Below, in pieces: positions 1 through 5,629 of a DNA stretch of 5,629 nucleotides. This stretch comes from an uncultured Clostridia bacterium. GTDB taxonomy: Bacteria; Bacillota; Clostridia; Oscillospirales; Ruminococcaceae. The stretch covers positions 1 to 5,629 of the forward strand of contig CAMWVF010000093.1 in assembly GCA_947177545.1 (NCBI GenBank). Reading direction: 5' to 3'. Position 1 is the first letter of the stretch, and every line of letters begins with the position of its first letter. Position numbers and translations under genes: made by a program. The notes beneath the pieces were generated by a model. It was not told where the DNA came from and searched no databases. It saw only the letters and a list, made by a program, of their open reading frames with translations.

Positions 1-1
1 C

Positions 2-439
2 CCCGTAACGGAAATTATCGCGGAAGGACTTGCGCAAATATCTCCCGCAGCGGAAAATAAAAATATTAATGTGCAGGTAAATTGTCCCGAAAATCTTCTT
101 GCGTACTGCGATAAAAAATGGACGGCGGAGGCGGTGTTCAATATCCTCGACAACGCGGTGAAATACACGCCGCAAAACGGTTCTATAGCGGTATCTGCGG
201 ACATTAACGAGTTTTATGCGCAGATAAAAATACGGGACAGCGGCGCGGGTATTCCCGAAAGCGAACAGGCAAAAATTTTCAGTAGATTTTACCGCTCCGA
301 CAACTTGAAAAATACAGAGGGACTTGGTATCGGTCTATTTCTGTCCCGCAATATTATTTCGGGGCAGGGCGGGTTTATTTCGGTAAGGTCGGAGCCGCCT
401 TACGGTACGGAATTTATTGTAAACATACCTTTGAACTGA
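2..439 (+). CDS. Sensor histidine kinase, C-terminal catalytic domain (5'-partial)
   Basis: The frame is open from the left edge of the window, so only the last 145 residues are seen. They form a HATPase_c domain, which binds ATP and phosphorylates the conserved His of the missing dimerisation domain. Visible motifs are the N box (N47-I-L-D-N51, followed by AVKYT), the G1 box (D79-S-G-A-G-I-P), an F box (KIFSRFYRSD) and the G2 box (G107-L-G-I-G-L), then a typical GTEF-V-IPL tail. All ATP-site motifs are intact. The domain resembles ordinary membrane kinases of the PhoR/VanS type more than the BceS-type kinase later in this window. A GTG at position 71 lies inside the domain and is not a believable start. 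A response regulator probably lies just upstream, and the pair may control the adjacent transporter; that is inference from gene order. The family call is firm; the partner and signal are unknown. Confidence 0.93.
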   Translation, partial: PVTEIIAEGLAQISPAAENKNINVQVNCPENLLAYCDKKWTAEAVFNILDNAVKYTPQNGSIAVSADINEFYAQIKIRDSGAGIPESEQAKIFSRFYRSDNLKNTEGLGIGLFLSRNIISGQGGFISVRSEPPYGTEFIVNIPLN

Positions 440-442
440 TTA

Positions 443-472
443 GGGACTGCTAAAAGCAGTCCCCGATTTTTT
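443..472 (+). terminator. Intrinsic terminator after the upstream kinase gene
   Basis: A perfect 8-bp stem (GGGACTGC, 443-450, with GCAGTCCC, 456-463) closes a TAAAA loop and is followed three bases later by six T (467-472). It starts four bases after the kinase stop codon. The minus strand has no T run after the stem, so it acts for + strand transcripts only. It separates the upstream operon from the transporter operon. Confidence 0.9.
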
Positions 473-486
473 CAAAATTTCACACA

Positions 487-504
487 TTTGAGAGGTTTTT
501 GAGA
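487..504 (+). promoter_or_regulatory. Candidate response-regulator operator: 11-bp-spaced direct repeat
   Basis: TTTGAGA occurs at 487-493 and again at 498-504, exactly 11 bp apart, and the second copy covers the proposed -35 element of the transporter promoter. OmpR/PhoB-family regulators commonly bind tandem half-sites about one helical turn apart at or just upstream of the -35. The match to that architecture is the evidence; the motif is not one I recognise, and two short AT-rich repeats can arise by chance. Either two-component system in the neighbourhood could be the binder. Confidence 0.35.
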
Positions 505-527
505 CAATTGCAGTTTATACTTATATA
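499..527 (+). promoter_or_regulatory. Probable promoter of the ABC transporter operon
   Basis: TTGAGA (499-504) and TATATA (522-527) are separated by 17 bp, matching the vegetative sigma spacing. The -35 departs from TTGACA and the -10 from TATAAT, so it would be of moderate strength and may need an activator. An overlapping TATAAA at 524-529 is an alternative -10 with a 19-bp spacer. It sits between the terminator and the ATPase ribosome site, where a promoter is required. Confidence 0.55.
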
Positions 528-552
528 AAAACATACTAAAGGAGAATTTACA

Positions 553-1227
553 ATGAACGTACTTAAAACCGAAAATCTCAAAAAATATTACGGCAGCGGC
601 GACAGTCTTGTCAGGGCTCTGGACGGCGTCGATCTTTCCGTGGAGCGGGGAGAATTTGTTGCTGTCGTGGGAACGTCAGGCAGCGGTAAATCAACGCTGC
701 TGAACATGATGGGCGGTCTTGACAATCCCACCTCGGGCAGCGTTAAAATAGACGGCAGGGAAATTTCGGGAATGTCCCCCGATGAGCTTACGGTTTTCCG
801 CCGCAGACAGATAGGCTTCGTTTTTCAGAACTACAACCTTGTGCCTATGCTGAACGTGTATGAAAATATCGTCCTGCCCATAGAGCTGGACGGCGGCAAG
901 CCCGACAAAAAATTTATTGACGGTATTGTGAAAATGCTCCACTTGGATGACAAGCTTGACCGTTTCCCCAACAATCTTTCGGGGGGACAGCAGCAGCGCG
1001 CCGCTATTGCAAGGGCTATCGCTTTCAAGCCTGCAATAATACTTGCGGACGAGCCTACGGGTAATCTTGATAGTAAAACGGGGCAGGAAGTCCTGGGACT
1101 TCTCAAGCAGACCGCTGAAAGCTACGGACAGACCCTTGTAATGATAACCCACAATCTTGACATCGCACAGCTTGCGGACAGGATAGTCCGCATAGAGGAC
1201 GGCAAAATTGCGGAGAGGAGCGTATGA
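553..1227 (+). CDS. ABC transporter ATP-binding protein (MacB/LolD/BceA type)
   Basis: This 224-residue cytoplasmic ATPase should power the FtsX-type permease encoded next to it. All nucleotide-binding motifs are intact: Walker A GTSGSGKST (40-48), Q-loop Q92 in FQNYNL, signature LSGGQ (142-146) followed by QQR, Walker B IILADE (162-167) with catalytic E167, D-loop NLD (171-173) and switch H200 in MITHN. The length and the NLVPMLNVYENI stretch after the Q-loop are typical of ATPases paired with MacB, LolCDE or BceB-like permeases. The start at 553 is set by AAGGAG at 539-544, eight bases upstream. The gene ends in an ATGA overlap with the permease, implying coupled translation and a stable pair. 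These systems often move peptides or envelope molecules by mechanotransmission rather than classical transport, but the substrate here is unknown. Function as an ABC ATPase is very secure; BceA rather than another subgroup is inferred from context. Confidence 0.96.
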   Translation: MNVLKTENLKKYYGSGDSLVRALDGVDLSVERGEFVAVVGTSGSGKSTLLNMMGGLDNPTSGSVKIDGREISGMSPDELTVFRRRQIGFVFQNYNLVPMLNVYENIVLPIELDGGKPDKKFIDGIVKMLHLDDKLDRFPNNLSGGQQQRAAIARAIAFKPAIILADEPTGNLDSKTGQEVLGLLKQTAESYGQTLVMITHNLDIAQLADRIVRIEDGKIAERSV

Positions 1228-3662
1228 AAATGCTGAAAAACAATAACGGAGCAATTCTCCGAAAGCTGACAATGCGAAGCCTGAAATCGGGAAAAATGCG
1301 GAATATTTTTATAATAATAACCGTCGCTCTCTCCGCCGCGCTTATTTCGGGACTTGCGGGCTTTGCACTTGCTATGGACAAAAAGGAGGATCGGGATCTT
1401 TCGGTACAGCCACATGTTATATACGGAGATTTAAGTAACAATCAGGTGGAGTCTATAAAAAACGATGAACGCGTGGAGGATATTGTTCGTTACAAGCATG
1501 GCGGTTCAATGGAAGTGGAAAATTACGAGATACGCCCGTCTTATTTTTCCGACGAGGGAAAAATTATAGCATCAATGCGCTCGGATATCACAGAGGGCAG
1601 CTATCCCGAAAAAATAAACGAGGCGGTCGTTTCAAAGGAATATATGAAAAAAATCGGCAAAGAGCCTGTTATAGGTGCAGAATTTTCTGTAACATGGCTT
1701 GACGGCAGCACAGAGACATACACCGTTACGGGTTTTAATGATCTTGAATCCGAAAGCCAATTCTACATAATGCTTTCGGAGGAATACGCCGAAAATGGTT
1801 CGCAGCTTAAAGACGTATCCTATACAGCCGCGTCAAGGATAGTCGGCGTGGCTAATATGGACGCCCAAACATTTTTAAACACAATACGCGGAATTGGCGG
1901 GGAATACGGCATACCCCGCCACCAAATAAGCGAAAACAGCAATTTTGTGATAAAAATATCCAATATAAGAGCAAGCACATTGCTTGCTGTTATCGTGATA
2001 AGCGCGGCGGTATTATTTGTAAGCGTATTCGTTATTTACAGCATTTTCTACATTTCGGTAACGGGCAGGATACGTCAGTTCGGACAGCTCCGCACGATAG
2101 GCATGACCTCAAAGCAGATAAGAAAAACCGTCCGGTATGAGGGTATTTTTCTTAGTGCAATGGGTTCTCTTATCGGTATTTTGGTAGGAACGGCTTTTGC
2201 GTATTTTATTGTACCAAAGGGATTTTATCTCCCAAACACCCTGATAACGGCGGTTCTGACAATTGCCGCAACCTCTTTGACAGTAATGTTTTCCGTAAAA
2301 AAGCCTGCAAAAATTGCGGCGGCGGCTTCCCCCATAGAGGCGGCAAAAATGAACGACAACGGCGGGGGAACAACGTCCTCAAAAAAAGGAAAAAGAAAGC
2401 TTACGCCATTCGGTCTTGCCAAAATCAGCGCGGACAGCAATCGGAAAAAGTCAGCAATGACGGCGGTATCTTTAGGCATAGGCGGGGTAATATTCGTTAT
2501 GGGAACAACGCTTATAGCGTCCTATAATATCGAAGAGTATTCCCGAGTCGGCAAGTACCATTTCGGCGATTATGTGCTTGAAATTTCGGACAATGCAGTG
2601 CAAACCTCCGAGCACGGCGCGGCTGATATTCAGATAAATAATCCGCTTACAAAAGAAATTGAAGCGGAGATAGCCGCTTTTGATGGCGTGAAAAAAGTGA
2701 CACGCTACGACCGTTTCAGCGTGCAGTACGAATACAACAACTATCAGCCAAGCGACTCGGTAATGCCCTTTGAAAGCCGTTACACCGATGTTATGAACAA
2801 GTGCAGAGCAGAGGGGGAGGCTTTCGATTACGACAAAATGGTGCGCAACAAAGAAATTATAATATGCAACAACGATCAAGCGCTGGAAATATACGGCTGG
2901 AAATTTGAGACAGGCGATACGGTCAAGCTTAAATGGTACGACGGCTATGAATACCGAGAGGATAATTTTACAGTTGCAGGCAGCTTTGACATAGGGAAAC
3001 TGCTAAAATTAAATGATGAGGACGCCGATTATCTGACTATCGGCACGGGCTGGTTTTATATTCCAATGGATCTTTTGAAAACTATGTTCCCCGATGAATA
3101 CGACACAAGCGACGGGCTTGTCGTTGAGGTGGAGGACTACAAAACCGATATGGCGGTAAAGGAATTTCTGCAAAAATACGCCGACAGCGACCCGCATTTA
3201 AGGCTTACCTGTTTTTCTGACGTTGTAAATAACGACAAGTCAAATTATTATTTGGTTGCGGGCATGGTATGGGGACTTTCGGCGTTCATAATCGGATTTG
3301 CACTTATAAATCTGATAAACACACTTGTGTCCAACATCATGTCACGAAAGCGTGAATTTGCAATGCTTTGCTCCATAGGTATGAACGGCGGTCAGCTCAA
3401 AAAAATGATAATCGGCGAAGGACTTATCCTTGCAGCAAAAAATATAATAATTACTGCGGTTTTCGGTACTGCGGCGGGATACGTTTTGATACAGATAATG
3501 AGGGAGTTTGCAGCGACTTATCTGCACTGGCATTTCCCCGGTTGGTATATTCTTGGGTATATCGCAATGGTGCTTATAGTTCCCGTGCTGATATCGGCTG
3601 TAATTACAAAAATTCTTGAAAAGAAAACACTTGTTGAACGGCTTAGAGAATCCTATTTATGA
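1224..3662 (+). CDS. FtsX-type ABC transporter permease with two extracytoplasmic domains
   Basis: This is an 812-residue membrane protein, the partner of the ATPase it overlaps by 4 bp. Hydrophobic stretches predict eight membrane segments: about 27-50, 251-279, 307-330, 339-357, 412-433, 675-700, 733-757 and 774-796. Two large soluble domains, about 51-250 and 434-674, should face outward. Each half carries an FtsX-like cytoplasmic motif after its long-loop segment: RQFGQLRTIGMTSKQIRK (284-301) and REFAMLCSIGM (710-720). These are the usual contacts with the ATPase. A basic, glycine-rich linker (about 376-394) joins the halves. The protein thus looks like two four-segment MacB-like units in one chain. 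Classical BceB proteins are shorter, with ten segments and one external domain, so this is a different branch. Start: ATG 1224 has AGGAG (1216-1220) only three bases away, though GGAG at 1212-1215 is better placed; ATG 1230 (residue 3) lies nine bases from AGGAG and is a credible alternative. Role in antimicrobial-peptide sensing or resistance is inferred from neighbours. Confidence 0.93.
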   Translation: MKMLKNNNGAILRKLTMRSLKSGKMRNIFIIITVALSAALISGLAGFALAMDKKEDRDLSVQPHVIYGDLSNNQVESIKNDERVEDIVRYKHGGSMEVENYEIRPSYFSDEGKIIASMRSDITEGSYPEKINEAVVSKEYMKKIGKEPVIGAEFSVTWLDGSTETYTVTGFNDLESESQFYIMLSEEYAENGSQLKDVSYTAASRIVGVANMDAQTFLNTIRGIGGEYGIPRHQISENSNFVIKISNIRASTLLAVIVISAAVLFVSVFVIYSIFYISVTGRIRQFGQLRTIGMTSKQIRKTVRYEGIFLSAMGSLIGILVGTAFAYFIVPKGFYLPNTLITAVLTIAATSLTVMFSVKKPAKIAAAASPIEAAKMNDNGGGTTSSKKGKRKLTPFGLAKISADSNRKKSAMTAVSLGIGGVIFVMGTTLIASYNIEEYSRVGKYHFGDYVLEISDNAVQTSEHGAADIQINNPLTKEIEAEIAAFDGVKKVTRYDRFSVQYEYNNYQPSDSVMPFESRYTDVMNKCRAEGEAFDYDKMVRNKEIIICNNDQALEIYGWKFETGDTVKLKWYDGYEYREDNFTVAGSFDIGKLLKLNDEDADYLTIGTGWFYIPMDLLKTMFPDEYDTSDGLVVEVEDYKTDMAVKEFLQKYADSDPHLRLTCFSDVVNNDKSNYYLVAGMVWGLSAFIIGFALINLINTLVSNIMSRKREFAMLCSIGMNGGQLKKMIIGEGLILAAKNIIITAVFGTAAGYVLIQIMREFAATYLHWHFPGWYILGYIAMVLIVPVLISAVITKILEKKTLVERLRESYL

Positions 3663-3728
3663 CAGCGAGAGATGATATGCCGTCTAAAAGCAAGGAAAGT
3701 CTTACCTGATTGAAAGCGCTTTATTCGG

Positions 3729-3756
3729 TTTTACACAAAATTTGGCGGGGTCTCTC
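3729..3756 (-). repeat. IS256-like terminal inverted repeat, possible remnant
   Basis: Read on the minus strand, these 28 bases start GAGAGACCCCGCC, continue AAATT and finish TTGTGTAAAA. From memory, the TTGTGTAAAA inner part and a GA start about 26-28 bases away are features of the ends of IS256-family elements. If so, the interior would point left, toward the permease stop only about 66 bases away, so at most a truncated end survives. No matching opposite end and no transposase fragment were found in the window. It could be coincidence in AT-rich sequence. Confidence 0.3.
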
Positions 3757-3771
3757 AAAATTCATAGCCGT

Positions 3772-3965
3772 TTAACATAATCCGCTTAATTTGTCTTTTA
3801 ATGATTTGAAAAACTTCTTTTTGATTATCCACTCATTGCATGGCTCCGCCTCTTGCGTCTCTGAAGTAATTTCCTCCAGAGGAGCTCTTGAACGATATTT
3901 GCCGTCCCTTGACCCTGCCGTTTGGGCTTAGCTGTACCATCTGTTTGTCTAAAGGGGCTTTGTGC
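3772..3965 (-). other. Unexplained minus-strand element: decayed gene end, repeat or structured RNA
   Basis: All three minus-strand frames are open across about 3833-3927. One frame (3927 down to the stop at 3772-3774) gives 51 residues with a convincing protein texture, including APLEEITSETQEAEPCNEW and a lysine-rich end FFKSLKDKLSGLC, but has no ATG, GTG or TTG start. A second frame has ATG at 3940 and stops at 3833 (35 residues, including SPNGRVKGRQISF) without a ribosome site. The third stops at 3825-3827. A frameshifted C-terminal fragment would explain the first two frames. A conserved repeat or RNA would explain why every frame stays open, and the hairpin at 3859-3881 fits that. I do not recognise the family. 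The base composition is visibly richer in G and C than the AT-rich flanks, which suggests selection or a separate origin. Confidence 0.35.
3859..3881 (-). other. Hairpin within the minus-strand element
   Basis: On the minus strand CTCTGGAG and CTTCAGAG pair over eight positions around a GAAATTA loop, with one G-U wobble. Read as + strand RNA the wobble becomes an A-C mismatch, so the fold favours a minus-strand transcript. A competing pairing exists between the nearby GCTCC and GGAGC stretches. No T run follows, so it is not an intrinsic terminator. Confidence 0.35.
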
Positions 3966-3980
3966 TAAATATAAATTTAG
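3965..3980. repeat. Inverted repeat upstream of the regulator promoter
   Basis: CTAAAT (3965-3970) and ATTTAG (3975-3980) form a perfect 6-bp inverted repeat around ATAA, with its right edge 23 bases before the -35 element. The position would suit an activator or autoregulatory site. It is AT-only apart from its end bases, so chance is a real possibility. Confidence 0.25.
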
Positions 3981-4003
3981 ATTTCAAGAGTTTCATTAGT
4001 ATA

Positions 4004-4033
4004 TTGACAAAGCATTTTTATGAGTGCTATAAT
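4004..4033 (+). promoter_or_regulatory. Near-consensus promoter of the response regulator-kinase operon
   Basis: TTGACA (4004-4009) and TATAAT (4028-4033) are both perfect vegetative sigma hexamers with an 18-bp spacer, and TGC directly before the -10 gives an extended -10. Such a promoter should be strong without an activator, implying steady supply of the regulator and kinase. Transcription would start about 12-20 bases before the ATG, leaving a very short leader that contains AAGGAG (4040-4045), seven bases from the start codon. Confidence 0.85.
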
Positions 4034-4052
4034 ATAAAAAAGGAGTGAGAGT

Positions 4053-4724
4053 ATGTACCGTGTATTTATCGCCGAGGACGACGAGGGGATTGCGAGAGCC
4101 TTGGAAAACCACCTGAAAAACTGGGGACTGGACGTCCGCTGCGCTGACGATTTTCAAAACGTAACAGGAGAATTTTCAGCGTTTTCGCCGCATATAGTCC
4201 TGCTGGATATCTCCCTGCCCTTTTACAACGGTTTTTATTGGTGTACTGAAATTCGCAAGGTTTCAAACGTACCTATCGTGTTTATTTCCTCCGCTTCGGA
4301 TAACATGAATATTGTTATGGCTATGAACATGGGCGGCGATGATTTTATTGCAAAGCCCTTTGATTTGAGCGTACTTATGGCAAAGGTGCAGGCACTTCTG
4401 CGGCGTACTTACGATTTCGGCGGTACTGTCGGTCTTATGGAGCACCGCGGCGCGATCCTTAATACTGCGGACGCTGTGCTGACCTACAACGGAGATAAGA
4501 TAGACCTTACCAAAAACGAGTACAGAATTTTACAATTGTTAATGGAAAACAAGGGCAAAATAGTCAGCCGCGAAAGTCTTATGAACCGCCTTTGGGAGAC
4601 CGACAGCTATGTGGACGAAAATACCCTTACCGTAAATGTCACCCGCCTGCGTAAAAAGCTGGACGGCGCGGGACTGAAAAATTTTATTGCTACTAAGGTT
4701 GGAATGGGGTACATTATCGAATGA
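4053..4724 (+). CDS. OmpR/PhoB-family response regulator, BceR type
   Basis: This 223-residue cytoplasmic transcription factor should be phosphorylated by the kinase encoded directly after it. The receiver domain (about 1-118) has the acidic pocket E8-D9-D10, phosphoacceptor D52 in LLDISLP, switch S79/S80 and K101 in the GGDDFIAKPF segment. The MNIVMAMNMGGDDFIAKPFD stretch is characteristic of BceR-like regulators. The C-terminal winged-helix domain (about 128-223) has KNEYRILQLLMENKGKIVSR, the recognition-helix region DENTLTVNVTRLRKKLD (188-204) and the wing ending VGMGYIIE. The start is fixed by AAGGAG seven bases upstream and a near-consensus promoter. The gene ends in an ATGA overlap with the kinase. 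Likely targets are a transporter operon, either the one at 553-3662 or one beyond the window, and possibly its own operon. The family assignment is secure; the target genes are inferred. Confidence 0.95.
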   Translation: MYRVFIAEDDEGIARALENHLKNWGLDVRCADDFQNVTGEFSAFSPHIVLLDISLPFYNGFYWCTEIRKVSNVPIVFISSASDNMNIVMAMNMGGDDFIAKPFDLSVLMAKVQALLRRTYDFGGTVGLMEHRGAILNTADAVLTYNGDKIDLTKNEYRILQLLMENKGKIVSRESLMNRLWETDSYVDENTLTVNVTRLRKKLDGAGLKNFIATKVGMGYIIE

Positions 4725-5629
4725 AAATGTTTTTTGAATATCTTTTATCCCATAAAAAATCAATAACGCTTTGGGCGGTGTTTTCGGCTGTTTTTGCACT
4801 GGTATTTTGGCTGTACAAGCTTCCTGTCGCCGCAGTTTTTTACAGCGTACTGATATGCTTTTTTATTGGTACTGTTTGTCTTGCCGCGGATTTTAAGACT
4901 TACAGAGAAAAGCGGTTTACCCTCCGTCGTTTACTTGAGGAAATTACAATTACCTTGGACAATCTTCCTCCGCCGCTAACCGCCGAGGAAGCCGATTATC
5001 AAAATCTGATAAGGACACTGTTTGATTTCAAGCAGTCTATTGCCAATGAAATGAATGAAAAATACGCCGATATGACGGACTACTACACCCTTTGGGCGCA
5101 TCAGATAAAGACACCCATTGCGTCAATGCGGCTTACCCTGCAAAGCGGAGAAATATCCCAAAGCCGTGAGCTTTCCGAGGACTTGCACCGCATTGAGCAG
5201 TACGTAGAAATGGTACTCTGCTACCTTCGTTTGGGCAGCGAGACCAACGACTTTTTGATAAAAAAATACGACCTGGACGGCATTATCAGGCAGGCAGTGA
5301 GAAAATTTTCCTCACAGTTCATACGCCGCAAAATAAAGCTTGTTTATGAACCTGTTGGGGTAACTGCGCTTACCGACGAAAAGTGGCTTTTGTTCGTTTT
5401 GGAGCAGGTGCTGTCCAATGCATTGAAGTACACAAAATCGGGGGAGATAGAAATTACCCTCGAAGTCCCGAAAACAGTCTGCATACGGGATACGGGCATA
5501 GGCATTGCCCCCGAGGATATAAACCGCATTTTTGAAAAGGGATATACCGGCTACAACGGCAGGACGGACAAAAAAGCCAGCGGTATCGGTCTGTACCTTT
5601 GCAGACAGATTTGCGGCAAGCTGGGACAC
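4721..5629 (+). CDS. Intramembrane-sensing histidine kinase, BceS type (3'-partial)
   Basis: The frame runs from ATG 4721 off the right edge, giving 303 residues. Two membrane segments (about 14-31 and 36-57) are joined by only a few residues around YKLP, so there is no extracellular sensor domain. This is the hallmark of kinases that sense through a partner transporter. The phosphoacceptor is H127 in WAHQIKTPIA, the form typical of BceS-like kinases. The ATPase domain has the N box with N233 in LSNALKYT, the G1 box DTGIGI (257-262), the F box IFEKGYTG (270-277) and the G2 box SGIGLYL (287-293). The sequence breaks off within GKLGH, where relatives have only about 30 more residues. ATG 4721 overlaps the regulator stop in ATGA and has only weak GGAA/GGGG purine runs upstream, so translation is probably coupled; ATG 4727 (residue 3) is an alternative. 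It should phosphorylate the regulator above. The inducing signal, perhaps a peptide antibiotic, is inferred from the family. Confidence 0.94.
   Translation, partial: MKMFFEYLLSHKKSITLWAVFSAVFALVFWLYKLPVAAVFYSVLICFFIGTVCLAADFKTYREKRFTLRRLLEEITITLDNLPPPLTAEEADYQNLIRTLFDFKQSIANEMNEKYADMTDYYTLWAHQIKTPIASMRLTLQSGEISQSRELSEDLHRIEQYVEMVLCYLRLGSETNDFLIKKYDLDGIIRQAVRKFSSQFIRRKIKLVYEPVGVTALTDEKWLLFVLEQVLSNALKYTKSGEIEITLEVPKTVCIRDTGIGIAPEDINRIFEKGYTGYNGRTDKKASGIGLYLCRQICGKLGH

Larger units (their letters stand above)
3663..4052. other. Long intergenic region between permease and response regulator
   Basis: No convincing protein gene and no clear rho-independent terminator were found in these 390 bases. 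A 16-codon frame opens at ATG 3659, overlapping the permease stop, and ends at 3709, but has no ribosome site and is probably chance. AAAGCGCTTT (3713-3722) is a perfect palindrome without room for a hairpin loop. Further on come an IS256-like end (3729-3756), a minus-strand element (3772-3965), an inverted repeat (3965-3980) and the regulator promoter; these are listed separately. The missing terminator means transporter transcripts could run into the regulator genes. Confidence 0.6.

Noticed and set aside
691..1272. A 193-codon open frame on the minus strand opposite the ATPase gene
   Set aside because: It lies entirely against a gene with intact conserved motifs, has cysteine- and valine-rich low-quality translation, no ribosome site and no family resemblance; it is a shadow of the codon bias of the + strand gene.
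3659..3709. Sixteen-codon frame starting in an ATGA overlap with the permease stop
   Set aside because: The overlap imitates the two real junctions, but there is no ribosome site, the product is too short to judge and its sequence has no recognisable feature. It could be a relic of a lost third gene, but nothing supports this.
3687..3728. AAAGC and GCTTT pairing followed by a T-rich stretch as a terminator after the permease
   Set aside because: The stem is only five pairs with a loop of about 26 bases and the T run is interrupted, so it does not meet the form of an intrinsic terminator.
487..3759. TTTGAGAG at 487-494 and CTCTCAAA at 3752-3759 flanking the transporter operon as inverted repeats
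   Set aside because: Eight bases of AT-rich match between two spacers is expected by chance, and the sequences beyond the match differ, so a mobile cassette bounded by these repeats is not supported.
5312..5629. Minus-strand open frame reaching the right edge
   Set aside because: It is antisense to the ATPase domain of the histidine kinase, whose motifs run continuously on the + strand.
1..5629. CRISPR arrays, tRNA or rRNA genes and riboswitches
   Set aside because: No regularly spaced repeats, cloverleaf or ribosomal signature, or known leader fold was seen; both promoter leaders are too short for a riboswitch.

Overview
The window looks like chromosomal DNA from a Gram-positive clostridial Firmicute, possibly Oscillospiraceae/Ruminococcus-like. 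This rests on the strong AGGAG ribosome sites, the moderate base composition with AT-rich spacers, and the gene families present; no marker gene fixes the genus. All supported genes are on the + strand.

Layout. (1) Positions 2-439 hold the C-terminal ATPase half of a sensor histidine kinase whose start lies outside the window. It is closed by a clear intrinsic terminator at 443-472. (2) A short spacer carries a promoter and an 11-bp-spaced direct repeat. It leads into a two-gene ABC transporter operon: an ATPase of the MacB/LolD/BceA type (553-1227), overlapping by 4 bp an 812-residue FtsX-type permease (1224-3662) with two large extracytoplasmic domains. (3) A 390-bp spacer (3663-4052) has no convincing gene. 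It holds an IS256-like terminal repeat and a minus-strand stretch that is open in all three frames and can fold into a hairpin, which may be a repeat, an RNA or a decayed gene end. It ends in a near-consensus promoter. (4) A BceR-type OmpR/PhoB response regulator (4053-4724) overlaps by 4 bp a BceS-type intramembrane-sensing histidine kinase (4721 to the window end). The kinase is cut off shortly after its G2 box.

How it fits together. Bce-like modules pair a MacB-type ABC transporter with a response regulator and a short-loop kinase that has no real sensor domain and senses through the transporter. They usually detect and resist cell-envelope antimicrobial peptides. All four parts are present here, so a peptide-sensing or detoxification role is a reasonable inference. 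The permease departs from the classical BceB plan of about 650 residues, ten membrane segments and one external domain: this one predicts eight segments and two external domains. A second kinase ends just upstream of the transporter, so which two-component system controls it is open. The transporter substrate cannot be read from the sequence.
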